A stretch of DNA of 64,000 bases from Companilactobacillus bobalius (GCF_009764355.1 NZ_LNUA01000032.1:62001-126000); one strand, 5' to 3'; positions 23,704 to 34,166 are shown, counted from the stretch's first letter. A program made the numbers and translations. The notes: generated by a model from the letters alone, not told the origin.

Positions 23704-23767
23704 AAAGAGCAGTCGTTTAATTACTAAAACCAATTATGGTATAGTAAGAACATAACTGCTCTTTTGA
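23704..23767 (+). promoter_or_regulatory. dnaK-dnaJ intergenic element: large stem enclosing an extended -10 box
   Basis: A perfect 10-bp inverted repeat (23704-23713 with 23755-23764) encloses a 41-base loop holding TG-G-TATAGT at 23738-23745, an extended -10 promoter element. The right arm ends in CTTTTG. It could be a weak terminator, a separate dnaJ promoter, or both. Confidence 0.45.
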
Positions 23768-23817
23768 GCGTTAAAAAGGAATAGGACTCAAATGTCCTGT
23801 CATGCAAAGGTGATTTA

Positions 23818-24957
23818 ATGGCAGATAAAAATCCATATGACGTACTAGGCGTTGATAAAAACGCTTCTGATGACGATATAAGAAAAGCATTTCGTAAACT
23901 TTCAAAAAAGTATCATCCTGATTTGAATAAAGCGCCTGATGCTGAAGCAAAGTTTAAGGAAGTTAATGCCGCTTATGAAATTTTAAAGGATCCACAAAAG
24001 CGTGCTCAATATGATCAATATGGTTCTGCCGGTATGAATGGTGGCCAAGGTGGATTTGGCGGCTTCGGTGGTGCCGGTGCTGGTGATCAGTTCGGTGGCT
24101 TTGAAGATATCTTTAGCCAATTCTTTGGTGGCGGCGGTGCTGCTCGTCAAAATCCTAATGCCCCAAGACAAGGTTCCGACTTACAATATCGCATGGATTT
24201 GACTTTTGAAGAGGGTGTCTTTGGTAAAAAGACTAACATTTCCTATAATCGTGAAGAGGAATGTTCAACTTGTGGTGGTTCAGGTGCTAAACCTGGTACA
24301 CATCCAGAAACATGTTCTAAATGTCATGGCTCAGGTTATGTTGAAGTAGATCGTCAAACTCCACTTGGCCGTATGCGTACAAGAGTTGTTTGTGATGTCT
24401 GCAATGGTACTGGTAAAGAAATCAAAGAAAAGTGCAACATTTGCCATGGTTCAGGTAAGGTAAATGAAAAGCATGAACTTAAGGTTACAGTTCCAGCTGG
24501 TGTTGAAGATGGACAACAAATGCGCTTAGATGGTCAAGGTGAAGCCGGAACAAACGGTGGACCTTATGGTGATTTGTATATTGTCTTTCACGTTGCTCCA
24601 AGTAAGGAGTTCAGACGTGATGGTTCGACAATTTATGCATCAGTAAATATCAGTTTCCCACAAGCTACATTAGGCGATAAGATCAAAGTTAATACAGTTC
24701 ATGGTCCTGTAGAATTGAATATCCCAAGTGGTACTCAAACAGGAACAACATTCAGATTACGTGGTAAGGGTGCTCCAGTTCTAAACAGTAAGAGTATCGG
24801 TGATGAAAAGGTAACAGTTAATATCGTTACACCTCGTAAGTTGTCTAGTGAACAACGTAGTGCTTTGAAACAATTTGCTGAAGCTGGTGGCGACAAAGTT
24901 AAAGAAAAAGATAGTAACTTTTTCAACAAAGTAAGAGATGCTTTTAAAGGCGAATAA
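23818..24957 (+). CDS. dnaJ: chaperone protein DnaJ (Hsp40)
   Basis: DnaJ stimulates DnaK ATPase and delivers substrates. The 379-residue protein has the J domain with HPD at 33-35, a Gly/Phe-rich linker (about 66-105), four CxxCxGxG zinc repeats ([32 protein letters not shown]) and the C-terminal substrate domains. It is separated from dnaK by 124 bases. RBS AAAGGTGA. Confidence 0.98.
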   Translation: MADKNPYDVLGVDKNASDDDIRKAFRKLSKKYHPDLNKAPDAEAKFKEVNAAYEILKDPQKRAQYDQYGSAGMNGGQGGFGGFGGAGAGDQFGGFEDIFSQFFGGGGAARQNPNAPRQGSDLQYRMDLTFEEGVFGKKTNISYNREEECSTCGGSGAKPGTHPETCSKCHGSGYVEVDRQTPLGRMRTRVVCDVCNGTGKEIKEKCNICHGSGKVNEKHELKVTVPAGVEDGQQMRLDGQGEAGTNGGPYGDLYIVFHVAPSKEFRRDGSTIYASVNISFPQATLGDKIKVNTVHGPVELNIPSGTQTGTTFRLRGKGAPVLNSKSIGDEKVTVNIVTPRKLSSEQRSALKQFAEAGGDKVKEKDSNFFNKVRDAFKGE

Positions 24958-24961
24958 AAAT

Positions 24962-24994
24962 AAAAAAGAAGAGGCCGTTGGTCTCTTCTTTTTT
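24962..24994 (+). terminator. terminator after dnaJ
   Basis: AGAAGAG/CTCTTCT stem extended by A-T pairs outside and G/C pairs inside, GTT loop, T6 tract. Ends the chaperone operon. Confidence 0.9.
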
Positions 24995-25066
24995 ACATAT
25001 AGAACATAGTAGTACAATAGTGTAAAATAGAAAGAATGATAAATTTCTGATAGAAGGGAATAATTT

Positions 25067-26914
25067 ATGGATTTAGATCTCGATAAGTTAAAAGAAAGAC
25101 AAAAAAGAATTCGTAATTTTTCTATCGTAGCGCATATCGATCATGGTAAATCAACGATTGCTGATCGAATTTTGGAAAGAACTAAGACTGTTTCAAAACG
25201 TGAGATGAAAGCCCAAATCCTAGATGATATGGATTTGGAGCGTGAACGTGGAATTACTATTAAGTTAAACGCGGTAGAACTTGAATACGAAGCAAAAGAT
25301 GGTAAGACCTATATCTTCCATCTAATTGATACTCCAGGACATGTGGACTTCTCCTATGAAGTTTCACGTTCTCTAGCTGCTTGTGAGGGAGCTTTGTTGG
25401 TGGTTGATGCTGCTCAAGGTGTTGAAGCTCAAACTTTGGCTAATGCTTATTTAGCGATTGATAATGACTTGGAAATTGTACCAGTTATCAATAAGATTGA
25501 CTTACCTTCAGCTGAACCTGATAAAGTTAAAGAAGAAATTGAAGAGATGATCGGTATAGACGCCGAATCGTCAATTTTGATGAGTGCTAAGACTGGTATT
25601 GGTGTCGACGAATTGCTTGAAAGAATTGTTTCTGATGTACCAGCTCCTGAAGGTGATTTGGATAAACCACTCAAAGCATTGATCTTTGATTCTGTTTATG
25701 ACAGTTATCGTGGCGTTGTGTTGGATGTACGTGTTCGAGAAGGCGTTGTAAAGGTCGGAGACACGATTCAATTGATGAGTAATAAGAAGACCTTCGAAGT
25801 TACAGAAGTTGGTGTGATGTCTCCTAAAGCCGTTAAACGTGATTATTTGATGGCTGGGGATGTAGGTTATATTACTGCAAGTATTAAGACCGTTAAGGAT
25901 ACTCAAGTTGGTGATACAGTTACACTTGCCAATAATCCAACTGATTCACCTTTGACCGGATATCGTAAGAGTACACCAATGGTGTATGCTGGACTTTATC
26001 CTGTAGACAATGCTAAATATGAAGATTTAAAAGAAGCTTTAGATAAATTACAATTAAATGATGCTGCTTTGGAATATGAACCAGAAACATCCCAAGCTTT
26101 AGGATTTGGTTTCCGTGTTGGATTCCTAGGACTATTGCATATGGATGTTGTTCAAGAACGTTTGGAACGTGACTTTGATCTTGATTTGATTACCACATCA
26201 CCATCAGTTGATTATCATGTAACAACGACTGACGGTGAGGAAATCGTAGTCGATAATCCAGCTGAGTTACCTGATGTTTCTGAGATCAAAGAAGTTCGTG
26301 AACCATTTGTTCGAGCTGAAATTATGGTTCCCGAAGACTTCGTTGGTCCCGTTATGGAACTCTGTCAACATAAGCGTGGCGAGTTCGTCACAATGGATTA
26401 TTTGGATAAGTATCGGGTAAACGTAGTTTATAAGTTGCCATTGCTAGAAATTATTTTTGATTTCTTCGATGATTTGAAGTCAAATACTAAAGGTTATGCT
26501 TCACTAGATTATGATGTCGATGATTACGAACCAAGTGAATTGGTTAAAATGGATATTTTGCTTAATGGTGAACCCGTCGATGCTTTGAGCTTTATTGTTC
26601 ATAAGGACTTTGCTCAAAAGCGTGGTCGTGACATCGTTGCTAAATTGAAGGAAGTTATTCCTCGTCAAATGTTTGAAATTCCTATTCAAGCTGCTATTGG
26701 TAATAAGGTAGTCGCTCGTTCCAATGTTAAGGCTTATCGTAAGGATGTTACTGCTAAACTTTATGGTGGTGATAGAACCCGTCGTGATAAGCTATTGAAT
26801 AAGCAAAAGGCCGGTAAGAAGCGTATGAAGGAAGTCGGAAAAGTTTCTATTCCTCAAGAAGCCTTCATGGCTGTTTTGAACCTTAACCGAGGCAAAGAAG
26901 ACGGCAAAAATTAG
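25067..26914 (+). CDS. lepA: elongation factor 4 (LepA)
   Basis: LepA is a ribosome-associated GTPase that affects ribosome back-translocation and assembly. The 615-residue protein has the G domain with AHIDHGKST near residue 22, [12 protein letters not shown] and NKID, domains related to EF-G II/III/V, and the LepA-specific C-terminal domain ending [17 protein letters not shown] 25067 follows AGAAGGGAATAATTT. A weak promoter (TACAAT at 25013) may serve it. Confidence 0.97.
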   Translation: MDLDLDKLKERQKRIRNFSIVAHIDHGKSTIADRILERTKTVSKREMKAQILDDMDLERERGITIKLNAVELEYEAKDGKTYIFHLIDTPGHVDFSYEVSRSLAACEGALLVVDAAQGVEAQTLANAYLAIDNDLEIVPVINKIDLPSAEPDKVKEEIEEMIGIDAESSILMSAKTGIGVDELLERIVSDVPAPEGDLDKPLKALIFDSVYDSYRGVVLDVRVREGVVKVGDTIQLMSNKKTFEVTEVGVMSPKAVKRDYLMAGDVGYITASIKTVKDTQVGDTVTLANNPTDSPLTGYRKSTPMVYAGLYPVDNAKYEDLKEALDKLQLNDAALEYEPETSQALGFGFRVGFLGLLHMDVVQERLERDFDLDLITTSPSVDYHVTTTDGEEIVVDNPAELPDVSEIKEVREPFVRAEIMVPEDFVGPVMELCQHKRGEFVTMDYLDKYRVNVVYKLPLLEIIFDFFDDLKSNTKGYASLDYDVDDYEPSELVKMDILLNGEPVDALSFIVHKDFAQKRGRDIVAKLKEVIPRQMFEIPIQAAIGNKVVARSNVKAYRKDVTAKLYGGDRTRRDKLLNKQKAGKKRMKEVGKVSIPQEAFMAVLNLNRGKEDGKN

Positions 26915-26921
26915 ATAAGTG

Positions 26922-26961
26922 CTTATAATGTAATTAGTGTTTACATTATAAGTGCTTTTTT
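26922..26961 (+). terminator. terminator after lepA
   Basis: A perfect 12-bp A/T-rich stem (26922-26933 with 26941-26952), 7-base loop, then TGC and six T residues. Confidence 0.88.
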
Positions 26962-26977
26962 ATTTGGAGGGATTCAT

Positions 26978-28282
26978 ATGGAAAAATTTGATACGATCAT
27001 CATTGGTGCTGGCCCAGGTGGTTTAGCGGCGGCTTATGATTTGAGTGAAGCTGGTCAAAATGTAGCTTTGATTGAAAATAATCTATGGGGTGGAACTTGT
27101 CCTAACCGTGGCTGTGATCCCAAGAAAGTTCTTTTAAGTGCCGTTGAGGCCAGAGATAGAATGACTCAATTGAAGGGAAGGGGATTTGGTGATGTTCCTT
27201 ATGTCAATTGGGAAGAGTTAGAGAAGTTTAAAGCAGGTTTTACTGATCCAGTGTCTGCTGGAAGTAAAAAAGGAGCCATCAATGCTGGTATTACAGCTAT
27301 CGATGGCTCACCTAAATTTGTCTCAGAAAAAGAATTAAGTGTTAATGAGTCTACCTATCAGGCCGATCACTTTATTATCGCGACAGGACAACGTCCTAGT
27401 TATTTAGATATTCCTGGTAAAGAGTATCTTTTATCTAGTACCGACTTCTTGTCACTCAAACAGATGCCTAAGACAATTACAATTATCGGTGCGGGCTATA
27501 TTGCTTTCGAATTGGCTACAATTGCTAATGCAACCGGAGCGGAGGTTCATGTAGTTCACCATAATGATCATCCTTTGAAAGCATTCAATGAGAAATATGC
27601 TCAAGAGTTAGTTCATCAATTGGAAGCTAAGGGCGTTAAATTCCACTTCAATGTTGATACGAAAGAAGTTGTAAAATCAGCTGGACAACTAACATTGAAG
27701 GCAGATGATTTCAGTTTGACTAGTGATTTGATTATTGGCGCCACAGGAAGAATTCCTAATATAGATATTCTCGATTTGGAAAAGGCTAATGTCAAAACAG
27801 ACCGCCATGGTGTAGTTGTGAATGGAAAGTTGCAATCAAGCAATGATAAAATTTTTGCCATTGGGGATGTTGTTTCAACAAAAACTCCTAAATTGACACC
27901 AGTTGCCGGTTTTGAAGCTGGCTATGTTAGTGATGTTATTTCAGGAAAGACTACAGATGATATCAAGATTCCATTGATACCAACGGTTGTTTATGGAACG
28001 CCTAAACTAGCTCAAGTTGGTGAACAGAATGGTACTAAGGTGGTTGATCAGGATGTAACTAGCTGGTTCACATACAGCCATACCAATGAACCTAAGGCTA
28101 TGATCAGAATTGTGCTGAATGATCAATCTCAAATTATTGGTGCAACGGTTCTAAGCAATGAAGCCGACAGTATGATCAATCTCTTAACAAAAGCAATTGA
28201 ACAGAAGATGACTCATGCTGATGTTAAGAAAGAAATCTTAGCTTATCCAACTGCTGGTAGTGATTTGGAATATTTATTTTAA
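26978..28282 (+). CDS. FAD-dependent pyridine nucleotide-disulfide oxidoreductase (glutathione-reductase-like)
   Basis: The 434-residue flavoprotein has the FAD dinucleotide motif IIIGAGPGG (7-15), a redox-active pair C41-P-N-R-G-C46, an NAD(P)-binding GAGYIAFELA motif, and the FAD motif IFAIGDV. Class I disulfide reductases end with a HPT...E dimer-interface motif whose His is the proton relay. Here the equivalent reads AYPTAGSDLEY, so the His is replaced by Tyr. Glutathione reductase, another low-molecular-weight disulfide reductase, or a divergent enzyme are all possible. It stands alone between terminators. Confidence 0.85.
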   Translation: MEKFDTIIIGAGPGGLAAAYDLSEAGQNVALIENNLWGGTCPNRGCDPKKVLLSAVEARDRMTQLKGRGFGDVPYVNWEELEKFKAGFTDPVSAGSKKGAINAGITAIDGSPKFVSEKELSVNESTYQADHFIIATGQRPSYLDIPGKEYLLSSTDFLSLKQMPKTITIIGAGYIAFELATIANATGAEVHVVHHNDHPLKAFNEKYAQELVHQLEAKGVKFHFNVDTKEVVKSAGQLTLKADDFSLTSDLIIGATGRIPNIDILDLEKANVKTDRHGVVVNGKLQSSNDKIFAIGDVVSTKTPKLTPVAGFEAGYVSDVISGKTTDDIKIPLIPTVVYGTPKLAQVGEQNGTKVVDQDVTSWFTYSHTNEPKAMIRIVLNDQSQIIGATVLSNEADSMINLLTKAIEQKMTHADVKKEILAYPTAGSDLEYLF

Positions 28283-28314
28283 ACATATGTATTGGTAAAA
28301 TAATAAAATAAAAA

Positions 28315-28370
28315 AAGTGCAAAATATCGGAGTTCAAATTAAACCGGATTCCAATATTTTGTGCTTTTTT
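28315..28370 (+). terminator. terminator after the oxidoreductase gene
   Basis: A long stem (about 28316-28331 with 28351-28366, with some G-U pairs and mismatches), closed by a loop containing TTCAAATTA, followed by T6. Confidence 0.75.
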
Positions 28371-28425
28371 ATGTTGTTATTAACTGATTATGTCAGATAG
28401 TTGAGAAAATAATAGTTCTATTTTC

Positions 28426-29007
28426 TTAGGGGAAAGGATATCTATCATGATTAATAGAATGTAGCAAGCCAATTATGAAAAGTTCGTATGAATAAACTTT
28501 TCTGTTGTGATTAAATCTAGTGTACATGAAGAATGTAAGAGTCATCAGTATAATGGTTAAGATTTCCTCGTGTGTAGAGATGGTTATAGATACGAATATA
28601 GCAATAACGGCAAATATTAAACTGACAGAAATAGAATTTGATGTGTGAAAAGGGTTGCTTAGGTAGTTAACACAGTCTACATACAGCTGATCTAATGTAT
28701 CGTTATCCATGGACTTAAGATTCTTAACCATTATTTTTCTTTTTAAAGGCGTTAGTGATGAATATGTTCTTGAATATTTATTTAAGTCCAGAATTGATTT
28801 CTTAAATATCATTGTACAGAAATCACTTTTATCATAATATTGAAATTTCTTATCCGATAGCATAGATATCAGTTTTCCTCTTTGCATATATTGGTTTCTA
28901 TTGAGAAAGGGTTCGATTTTCCAAAAAAATACTATTATTATTAACAGTATAATAACGAATATTATTGGTATTGGATGATGTGTGACAAAAGCAATAATAT
29001 TTTTAAT
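28426..29007 (-). CDS. unidentified membrane protein, probably with a non-ATG start
   Basis: I do not recognise this protein. The conventional reading starts at ATG 28887 (153 residues), but that ATG has no ribosome-binding site. The same frame stays open upstream for 41 codons to a perfect AGGAGG (29017-29022, minus strand), followed by ATC (29008-29010) and ATT (29005-29007). This adds an N-terminal transmembrane helix (IPIIFVIILLIIIVFFW). A cytoplasmic segment (residues about 45-130) and two C-terminal membrane helices follow. I use the ATT, 9 bases after the SD; ATC (6 bases) is the alternative. It is transcribed against its neighbour to the left. Confidence 0.6.
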   Translation of the reverse strand: MKNIIAFVTHHPIPIIFVIILLIIIVFFWKIEPFLNRNQYMQRGKLISMLSDKKFQYYDKSDFCTMIFKKSILDLNKYSRTYSSLTPLKRKIMVKNLKSMDNDTLDQLYVDCVNYLSNPFHTSNSISVSLIFAVIAIFVSITISTHEEILTIILMTLTFFMYTRFNHNRKVYSYELFIIGLLHSINHDRYPFP

Positions 29008-29022
29008 GATTGTATACCTCCT

Positions 29023-29216
29023 TTCCTATATTAATTAATAATTTTAACTACAACATTCTATAAAGGCACACATAAAGTTGTTTATCAAATCAACTGGATG
29101 GTAGATTGAGTTTAAGAACCGCCATTGGCAGTACATACTTTAAGTGGATCAGACCCGTTATTAACTGTTCTCAAAAAGTAATTAAAGTGTTCAGAATTAA
29201 TTTTTATTGGTCACTT
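29023..29216. other. noncoding stretch between membrane-protein gene and galE terminator
   Basis: About 190 bases with no supported gene on either strand. It must hold the promoter of the minus-strand membrane-protein gene. I see TATAGA-like and TTGATT-like boxes on the minus strand but no confident pair. Confidence 0.3.
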
Positions 29217-29255
29217 AAAAATGTCGGAATTCAAATTAGAATTCCGACATTTTTT
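29217..29255 (-). terminator. terminator of galE (bidirectional)
   Basis: A perfect 12-bp inverted repeat (29221-29232 with 29239-29250), 6-base loop, flanked by an A-run on the left and a T-run on the right. It therefore works on the minus strand for galE and could also act on the plus strand. Confidence 0.88.
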
Positions 29256-29260
29256 ATTAA

Positions 29261-30253
29261 TTATTTTTCTTCATAACCATTTAGATGTTTTGACTTAAAG
29301 TTCCAAGCATCACTGATAACTTTTTCAACGTCATCATACTTAGGTTGCCACTTCAAAACTGTTCTGGCTTTTGTTGAATCAGCAATCAAAGTACTTGGAT
29401 CACCGGGACGTCTTGGACCAATTTTAGCAGGGATTTCCTTACCAGTAGCTTTACGAGCTGCTTCAAGGATTTCCTTGTTTGAGAATCCGGTAGATGAGCC
29501 GAGGTTAAAGACATTGCTGTCATTACCACTACGGAGATATTCCATAGCTAGACGGTGAGCTTCGGCTAAATCTTCAACGTGGACGTAATCACGGACGTTA
29601 GTACCATCTTTAGTATCATAGTCATCACCGAAGATTGTCAATTCATCACGTTGTCCAGCAGCAACTTGCAAGACAACAGGAATCAAGTGAGTTTCAGGAT
29701 TGTGATCTTCACCGATTGTACCATCAGGTTTTGCGCCACCAACATTGAAGTATCTCAAGGCAACGAATTTAATACCATAAGCTACGTCACACCAGTGCAT
29801 GATTTTTTCCATGGCTAATTTACTTTCACCATATGGATTAGTAGGTACGGTAGGGTCAGTTTCCTTAATAGGAATTTGTTTAGGTTCGCCATAAGTTGCG
29901 GCAGTTGATGAGAAGACAATATGTTTAACGCCAAAATTATGCATTACTTGAAGTAATGAAATCATACCACTTGTATTGTTGTCGAAATACTTAAGAGGGT
30001 CCTTCATTGATTCAGGAACAACTGAAAAGGCCGCAAAGTGAATGACATCAGTAATATCTTCATTTTGGAATAGTTTGATCAAAAATTCTTTATCACGGAC
30101 ATCACCTTGATAGAATTTAGCTTTTGGATTGATAGCTTGTTGATGACCAGTCGATAAGTTATCTGCTACAATGACGTCGTAACCAAGCTCGCACAAATGG
30201 TCTACTGTATGTGAGCCAATGTATCCGGCACCACCTAAAACAAGAATGCTCAT
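29261..30253 (-). CDS. galE: UDP-glucose 4-epimerase
   Basis: GalE interconverts UDP-glucose and UDP-galactose for galactose use and cell-wall polysaccharides. The 330-residue protein has the NAD-binding [10 protein letters not shown] motif, the catalytic Ser/Thr segment FSSTAATYG, and the short-chain dehydrogenase YGESK (Tyr, Lys). RBS GGAGGT lies 6 bases before ATG. It is monocistronic with no Leloir partner beside it. Confidence 0.97.
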   Translation of the reverse strand: MSILVLGGAGYIGSHTVDHLCELGYDVIVADNLSTGHQQAINPKAKFYQGDVRDKEFLIKLFQNEDITDVIHFAAFSVVPESMKDPLKYFDNNTSGMISLLQVMHNFGVKHIVFSSTAATYGEPKQIPIKETDPTVPTNPYGESKLAMEKIMHWCDVAYGIKFVALRYFNVGGAKPDGTIGEDHNPETHLIPVVLQVAAGQRDELTIFGDDYDTKDGTNVRDYVHVEDLAEAHRLAMEYLRSGNDSNVFNLGSSTGFSNKEILEAARKATGKEIPAKIGPRRPGDPSTLIADSTKARTVLKWQPKYDDVEKVISDAWNFKSKHLNGYEEK

Positions 30254-30416
30254 AAAATTACCTCCAGATTCATTTATAACTACATTATAGCTTATTTATA
30301 AGCTTTTAAATGTTGATATTATTGAAGTTTTTAGAAAAAGATTAAGGACTTAACTTTTTTGGACAGATGCTTTAATATTAAAACTGTATTGCATATTGTA
30401 AATTTATTGGAACGGA

Positions 30417-31085
30417 ATGAAAAAGATGAAGAAATTCTTTTCAATTTTTGGAACTATCCTTGTTCTTTTGATAGCTCTAGCGTTGATTTTTAATCAACCA
30501 ATTAAGGAATATGCTGTTAAGCAGATTTCTAATCATAACTTAAGCAGTTTGACAGCTGATAAGGTTAAAGCAAATCAAAAGAAAAAAGGACAATTTGATT
30601 TTAACAAGGTGAAGCCTATTTCCGCTGGTCAGGTAGCTAAGGCTGCTGTTAATAATGATGCCGCAGTAATCGGAAAAATGTCAGTTCCGTCAGTTAATCT
30701 TCGTTTACCAATCGTTGTTGGTTTGAGTGATAATGCTCTATCAACCGGTGGTGGTACGATGAAAGAAGACGAGAAAATGGGCAAGAACAATTATGCCTTG
30801 GCAGGTCATTATATGACTAACAAAGGTGCACTTTTCTCACCACTGGAAAATGCTCAAATAGGTGATTTAGCTTATATTACAGATATGAAACGAGTTTATA
30901 CTTACAAAATTTACTATAAGAAAATTGTTCCACCAACAGCGGTTTATTTATTAGATGATGTGAAGGGGCAAAATATTTTAACTTTGATCACATGTGCTGA
31001 TGGAGGCACCAATCGTTGGGCTCTACAAGGATCACTTGTTAGAAATGAACCAGCGAATAAAGCTACTTTAGCCGTCTTTTCTTAA
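30417..31085 (+). CDS. srtA: class A sortase
   Basis: Sortase anchors LPXTG proteins to peptidoglycan at the outer face of the membrane. The 222-residue protein has an N-terminal membrane anchor (residues 8-26), then the sortase beta-barrel with catalytic His131 (LAGHYM), Cys193 (TLITC) and Arg200. The second in-frame ATG at 30426 is a possible start; the SD-like GGAACGGA is weak for both. Confidence 0.93.
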   Translation: MKKMKKFFSIFGTILVLLIALALIFNQPIKEYAVKQISNHNLSSLTADKVKANQKKKGQFDFNKVKPISAGQVAKAAVNNDAAVIGKMSVPSVNLRLPIVVGLSDNALSTGGGTMKEDEKMGKNNYALAGHYMTNKGALFSPLENAQIGDLAYITDMKRVYTYKIYYKKIVPPTAVYLLDDVKGQNILTLITCADGGTNRWALQGSLVRNEPANKATLAVFS

Positions 31086-31097
31086 TAGTAACTTAAA

Positions 31098-31158
31098 AGC
31101 TTGTGAAAACAGAATTTACAAAATTAAATTGTAATGATGTTTTCAAGGCTTTTTTTTT
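31098..31158 (+). terminator. terminator after sortase gene
   Basis: An outer stem AGC-TTGTGAAAACA with TGTTTTCAA-GGCT and an inner TTACAA/TTGTAA stem, followed by eight T residues. Confidence 0.82.
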
Positions 31159-31170
31159 ACGTTCGAAAAT

Positions 31171-31179
31171 TGCTATAAT
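31171..31179 (+). promoter_or_regulatory. extended -10 promoter of recJ-apt
   Basis: A perfect TG-C-TATAAT extended -10 element, with only the terminator T-run at the -35 position. It lies about 22 bases before the recJ start. Confidence 0.65.
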
Positions 31180-31200
31180 TAATTGACAGTAGGTGATGGA

Positions 31201-33510
31201 TTGACATTAATAAATTGGGGAAAGCGTAAAAATCCCTCAAAACAAGAAATAGAAAAATTTGCGACAGATAAAAGGGTCGACAATATCGTAGCTCAGTTAT
31301 TGATAGAAAGAGGTATAACTGACAATTTAGAGATTGAATCCTTTTTGAATAGCAATGTAGATGAACTACAGGATCCATTTGGTTTGCATGATATGGACAA
31401 GGCCCTGGAAATAATCGATGATGCTGTGCAATCACAGAAGAAAATTGCCATCTATGGTGATTATGATGCTGATGGTGTTACAAGTACTTCGATTATGAAG
31501 TTAACTTTACAAAAATTGGGGGCTAAACCTATCTTTTACATTCCAGATCGTTTTAAAGATGGTTACGGTCCTAATTTGGATCGTTACAAGGAGTTAGCTG
31601 ATAAGGGAATTGATTTATTGATTACGGTCGATAATGGTGTCAGTGGTAAAGATCAGATCAAATATTTAAAAGATCAGGGAATTCAAGTTGTTGTGACTGA
31701 TCACCATGATTTACCTAAAGAGTTACCGGAAGCTGATGCAATCGTTCATCCAACAATTCCCGGTGCAGAATATGTCTGCCCATACTTATCTGGTGCAGGA
31801 GTGGCTTTTAAGATAGCTGATGCCCTTTTAGGTGACGAAGCTTTGGAATTAATAGACTTAGCAGCAATTGGTACTGTGGCCGACTCAGTGGCTCTTAAAG
31901 GCGAGAATCGTGTCATTGTTTCTGAAGGCCTTAGACAGATGCGTCAGAATCATCATGTGGGCTTAAGTGCACTAATTAAAAAATGTAAAATTAAAGTTAA
32001 CGATATTTCAGAAGAGGATATCGGTTTTAAAATTGCACCCCGCATCAATGCTTTAGGACGCCTGGACAATGCTTCGTCTGGTGTTGAATTGTTGACAACG
32101 GGTGATGAAAATTTTGCTAAAGAAATTGTTGACGAAACTGAAGATATCAACTCTCATCGACAAGAACTAGTTGACTCCGCTTTCAATGATGCTCAAGATC
32201 AGATTGCGGCTCAAAAAGATAATGGTGTACTGGTCTTAAAGGGTAATGGTTGGCATCAAGGTGTCTTAGGAATTGTGGCTAGTCGTGCCATGGATCAAGA
32301 AAATAAGCCAGTTTTGGCAACGCAGTTTGATGAGAATAGTGGTGTAATGAAAGGCTCTGGTCGTAGTCCTGAGGGGTTCAATTTGTTTACAGCATTGGAT
32401 CAATATCGTGATTTATTCACGGCTTTTGGTGGGCATGCACAAGCCTGTGGTTTTTCAATTGAGGAAAGCCAACTGGATAAACTGACTGAATTGATACAGG
32501 CTGAACCCGCTAAACAGGACTTTGATCCACATGCACCCGTAGTTAAAAAGTATGATCTTGATTTGAAGATTGCTGATTTGAACTTTGACTTGATCAAAAA
32601 GATCAATCGTTTGGCACCATTTGGAATGGGTAACCCTAAACCAGTAATTAAGTTGACCAATGCTGAGTTAACTCAGATTCGTTCAATTGGTAAAGATGGT
32701 ACGCATTTGAAGACTCAAGTGGCTGATCAGAGTCATCAAGTTGATGCAATTGGTTTTGGGATGTATCAGAAATCTCAAGAAGAGGAAACTGATGTCTGCG
32801 ACGTTTATGGTGAACTAGGTATTAATGAGTGGGCTGGACGCAAGAATCTCCAATTGATGTTGGATGATTTTCAAGTCTCACCAGCTGCTCAAAAAGTGCA
32901 AGAGTTGAAAAAGGTTTATCTCGATTATCGAAATAAACGTATATCAACTGAAATAATCAACCATTTCGATGATGTGGTTTTCTTCAATGAAGCTTATTAT
33001 GAAGCCGCTAAACGTTCTAAGCTACAAGTGAATATGGTTCGTTATGATGAAGATGTTTCTGGCGATAACATTTTGATTTATGATCGCCCACATAATATGG
33101 ATCTGTTTAAGGAATTCATTAAGAAGAATAAGTCACAACATACAGCTTTGTTCTTCCATACGAATTTGGCTAGTGGTTATTTGAAACCTGATATGTTGAG
33201 AATGAAAGAATTATTGAAATATATTTATTCTCACCAAAATATTCAGGTAAATCAGATGGATTTAGTCGCAAAATACTTAAATTTTGAAAAAAATGACGTT
33301 GATTTTTATTTAAAAGTGTTTTTTGAGCTAAATTTTGTTAAAATGGTAAATGGCTTTGTTGAAAAAGCTGATGCTTCACAACAACGCGAATTGATTGAAT
33401 CTCCGACATACTTGAAGAGATTACAACGCAATGAAGTTGAAAAAATATTAATTGAATCCAACTTTGACGATCTCTTATCTTGGATGAGTGATTATGATTG
33501 CCATTGTTAG
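31201..33510 (+). CDS. recJ: single-stranded-DNA-specific exonuclease RecJ
   Basis: RecJ degrades single-stranded DNA 5' to 3' in RecF-pathway recombination and mismatch repair. The 769-residue protein has the DHH-family motifs YGDYDADGVTST and VVTDHHD, DHHA1 and RecJ OB domains, and a C-terminal extension with helix-rich segments. TTG 31201 fits AGGTGATGGA; an earlier TTG at 31183 overlaps the promoter region. It is followed by apt, as in many Firmicutes. Confidence 0.95.
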   Translation: MTLINWGKRKNPSKQEIEKFATDKRVDNIVAQLLIERGITDNLEIESFLNSNVDELQDPFGLHDMDKALEIIDDAVQSQKKIAIYGDYDADGVTSTSIMKLTLQKLGAKPIFYIPDRFKDGYGPNLDRYKELADKGIDLLITVDNGVSGKDQIKYLKDQGIQVVVTDHHDLPKELPEADAIVHPTIPGAEYVCPYLSGAGVAFKIADALLGDEALELIDLAAIGTVADSVALKGENRVIVSEGLRQMRQNHHVGLSALIKKCKIKVNDISEEDIGFKIAPRINALGRLDNASSGVELLTTGDENFAKEIVDETEDINSHRQELVDSAFNDAQDQIAAQKDNGVLVLKGNGWHQGVLGIVASRAMDQENKPVLATQFDENSGVMKGSGRSPEGFNLFTALDQYRDLFTAFGGHAQACGFSIEESQLDKLTELIQAEPAKQDFDPHAPVVKKYDLDLKIADLNFDLIKKINRLAPFGMGNPKPVIKLTNAELTQIRSIGKDGTHLKTQVADQSHQVDAIGFGMYQKSQEEETDVCDVYGELGINEWAGRKNLQLMLDDFQVSPAAQKVQELKKVYLDYRNKRISTEIINHFDDVVFFNEAYYEAAKRSKLQVNMVRYDEDVSGDNILIYDRPHNMDLFKEFIKKNKSQHTALFFHTNLASGYLKPDMLRMKELLKYIYSHQNIQVNQMDLVAKYLNFEKNDVDFYLKVFFELNFVKMVNGFVEKADASQQRELIESPTYLKRLQRNEVEKILIESNFDDLLSWMSDYDCHC

Positions 33511-33531
33511 GTTGAATGGGGAATTTTAAAA

Positions 33532-34050
33532 ATGGATATTGATTTTAAGAAATATGTTGCTAATGTTCAAGATTTTCCAGAACCTGGTGTACTATTTCGA
33601 GATATTTCACCATTAATGGCTGATGGCAAGGCATATGCTGCAGCAACCGATAAGATTGTTGAGTATGCTAAAAGTCGTGGTGCAGAAATGATTGCAGGAC
33701 CAGAAGCACGTGGCTTTATCGTGGGATGTCCGGTAGCATATAACATGGGTATTGGCTTTGCTCCTGCTCGTAAGAAGGGTAAATTGCCTCGTGAGACTGT
33801 TTCGGTCACATATGACCTAGAATACGGTCAAGGCTCATTGTACATGCAAAAGGATGCTATTAAACCCGGTCAAAAAGTTTTAGTTGTTGACGATTTAATG
33901 GCAACTGGTGGCACATTAGCTGCTACAATTAAGTTAATCGAAAAATTAGGTGGTATCGTAGTTGGAACAGCCTTCTTAATTGAGTTAACTGATTTGCACG
34001 GACGTGATAAAATAAAAGGGTATGATATGTTTACTCTTATGCAATACTAG
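33532..34050 (+). CDS. apt: adenine phosphoribosyltransferase
   Basis: Apt salvages adenine to AMP using PRPP. The 172-residue protein has the PRPP-binding motif [14 protein letters not shown] and the conserved GPEARGF segment. It is cotranscribed with recJ (21-base gap). Confidence 0.97.
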   Translation: MDIDFKKYVANVQDFPEPGVLFRDISPLMADGKAYAAATDKIVEYAKSRGAEMIAGPEARGFIVGCPVAYNMGIGFAPARKKGKLPRETVSVTYDLEYGQGSLYMQKDAIKPGQKVLVVDDLMATGGTLAATIKLIEKLGGIVVGTAFLIELTDLHGRDKIKGYDMFTLMQY

Positions 34051-34051
34051 T

Positions 34052-34074
34052 AAAAGGGGCCTAAAGGCCTTTAT
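34052..34074 (+). terminator. terminator after apt
   Basis: AAGGGGCC-TAAA-GGCCTTT hairpin with G-U outer pairs and a short A/T tail, between apt and the tRNA gene. Confidence 0.55.
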
Positions 34075-34077
34075 TAT

Positions 34078-34166
34078 GGAGAGTTGGCAGAGTGGTAATG
34101 CATCGGACTCGAAATCCGACGAACCTGTTTTATAGCAGGCGCGCAGGTTCAAATCCTGTACTCTCC
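34078..34166 (+). tRNA. tRNA-Ser(CGA)
   Basis: An 89-base class II tRNA. Acceptor GGAGAGT pairs with ACTCTCC. Anticodon stem TCGGA/TCCGA has loop CTCGAAA with anticodon CGA at 34110-34112. A long variable arm and a GGTTCAAATCC T-arm follow. The CCA end is not encoded. It is the integration target of the prophage to its right. Confidence 0.95.
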
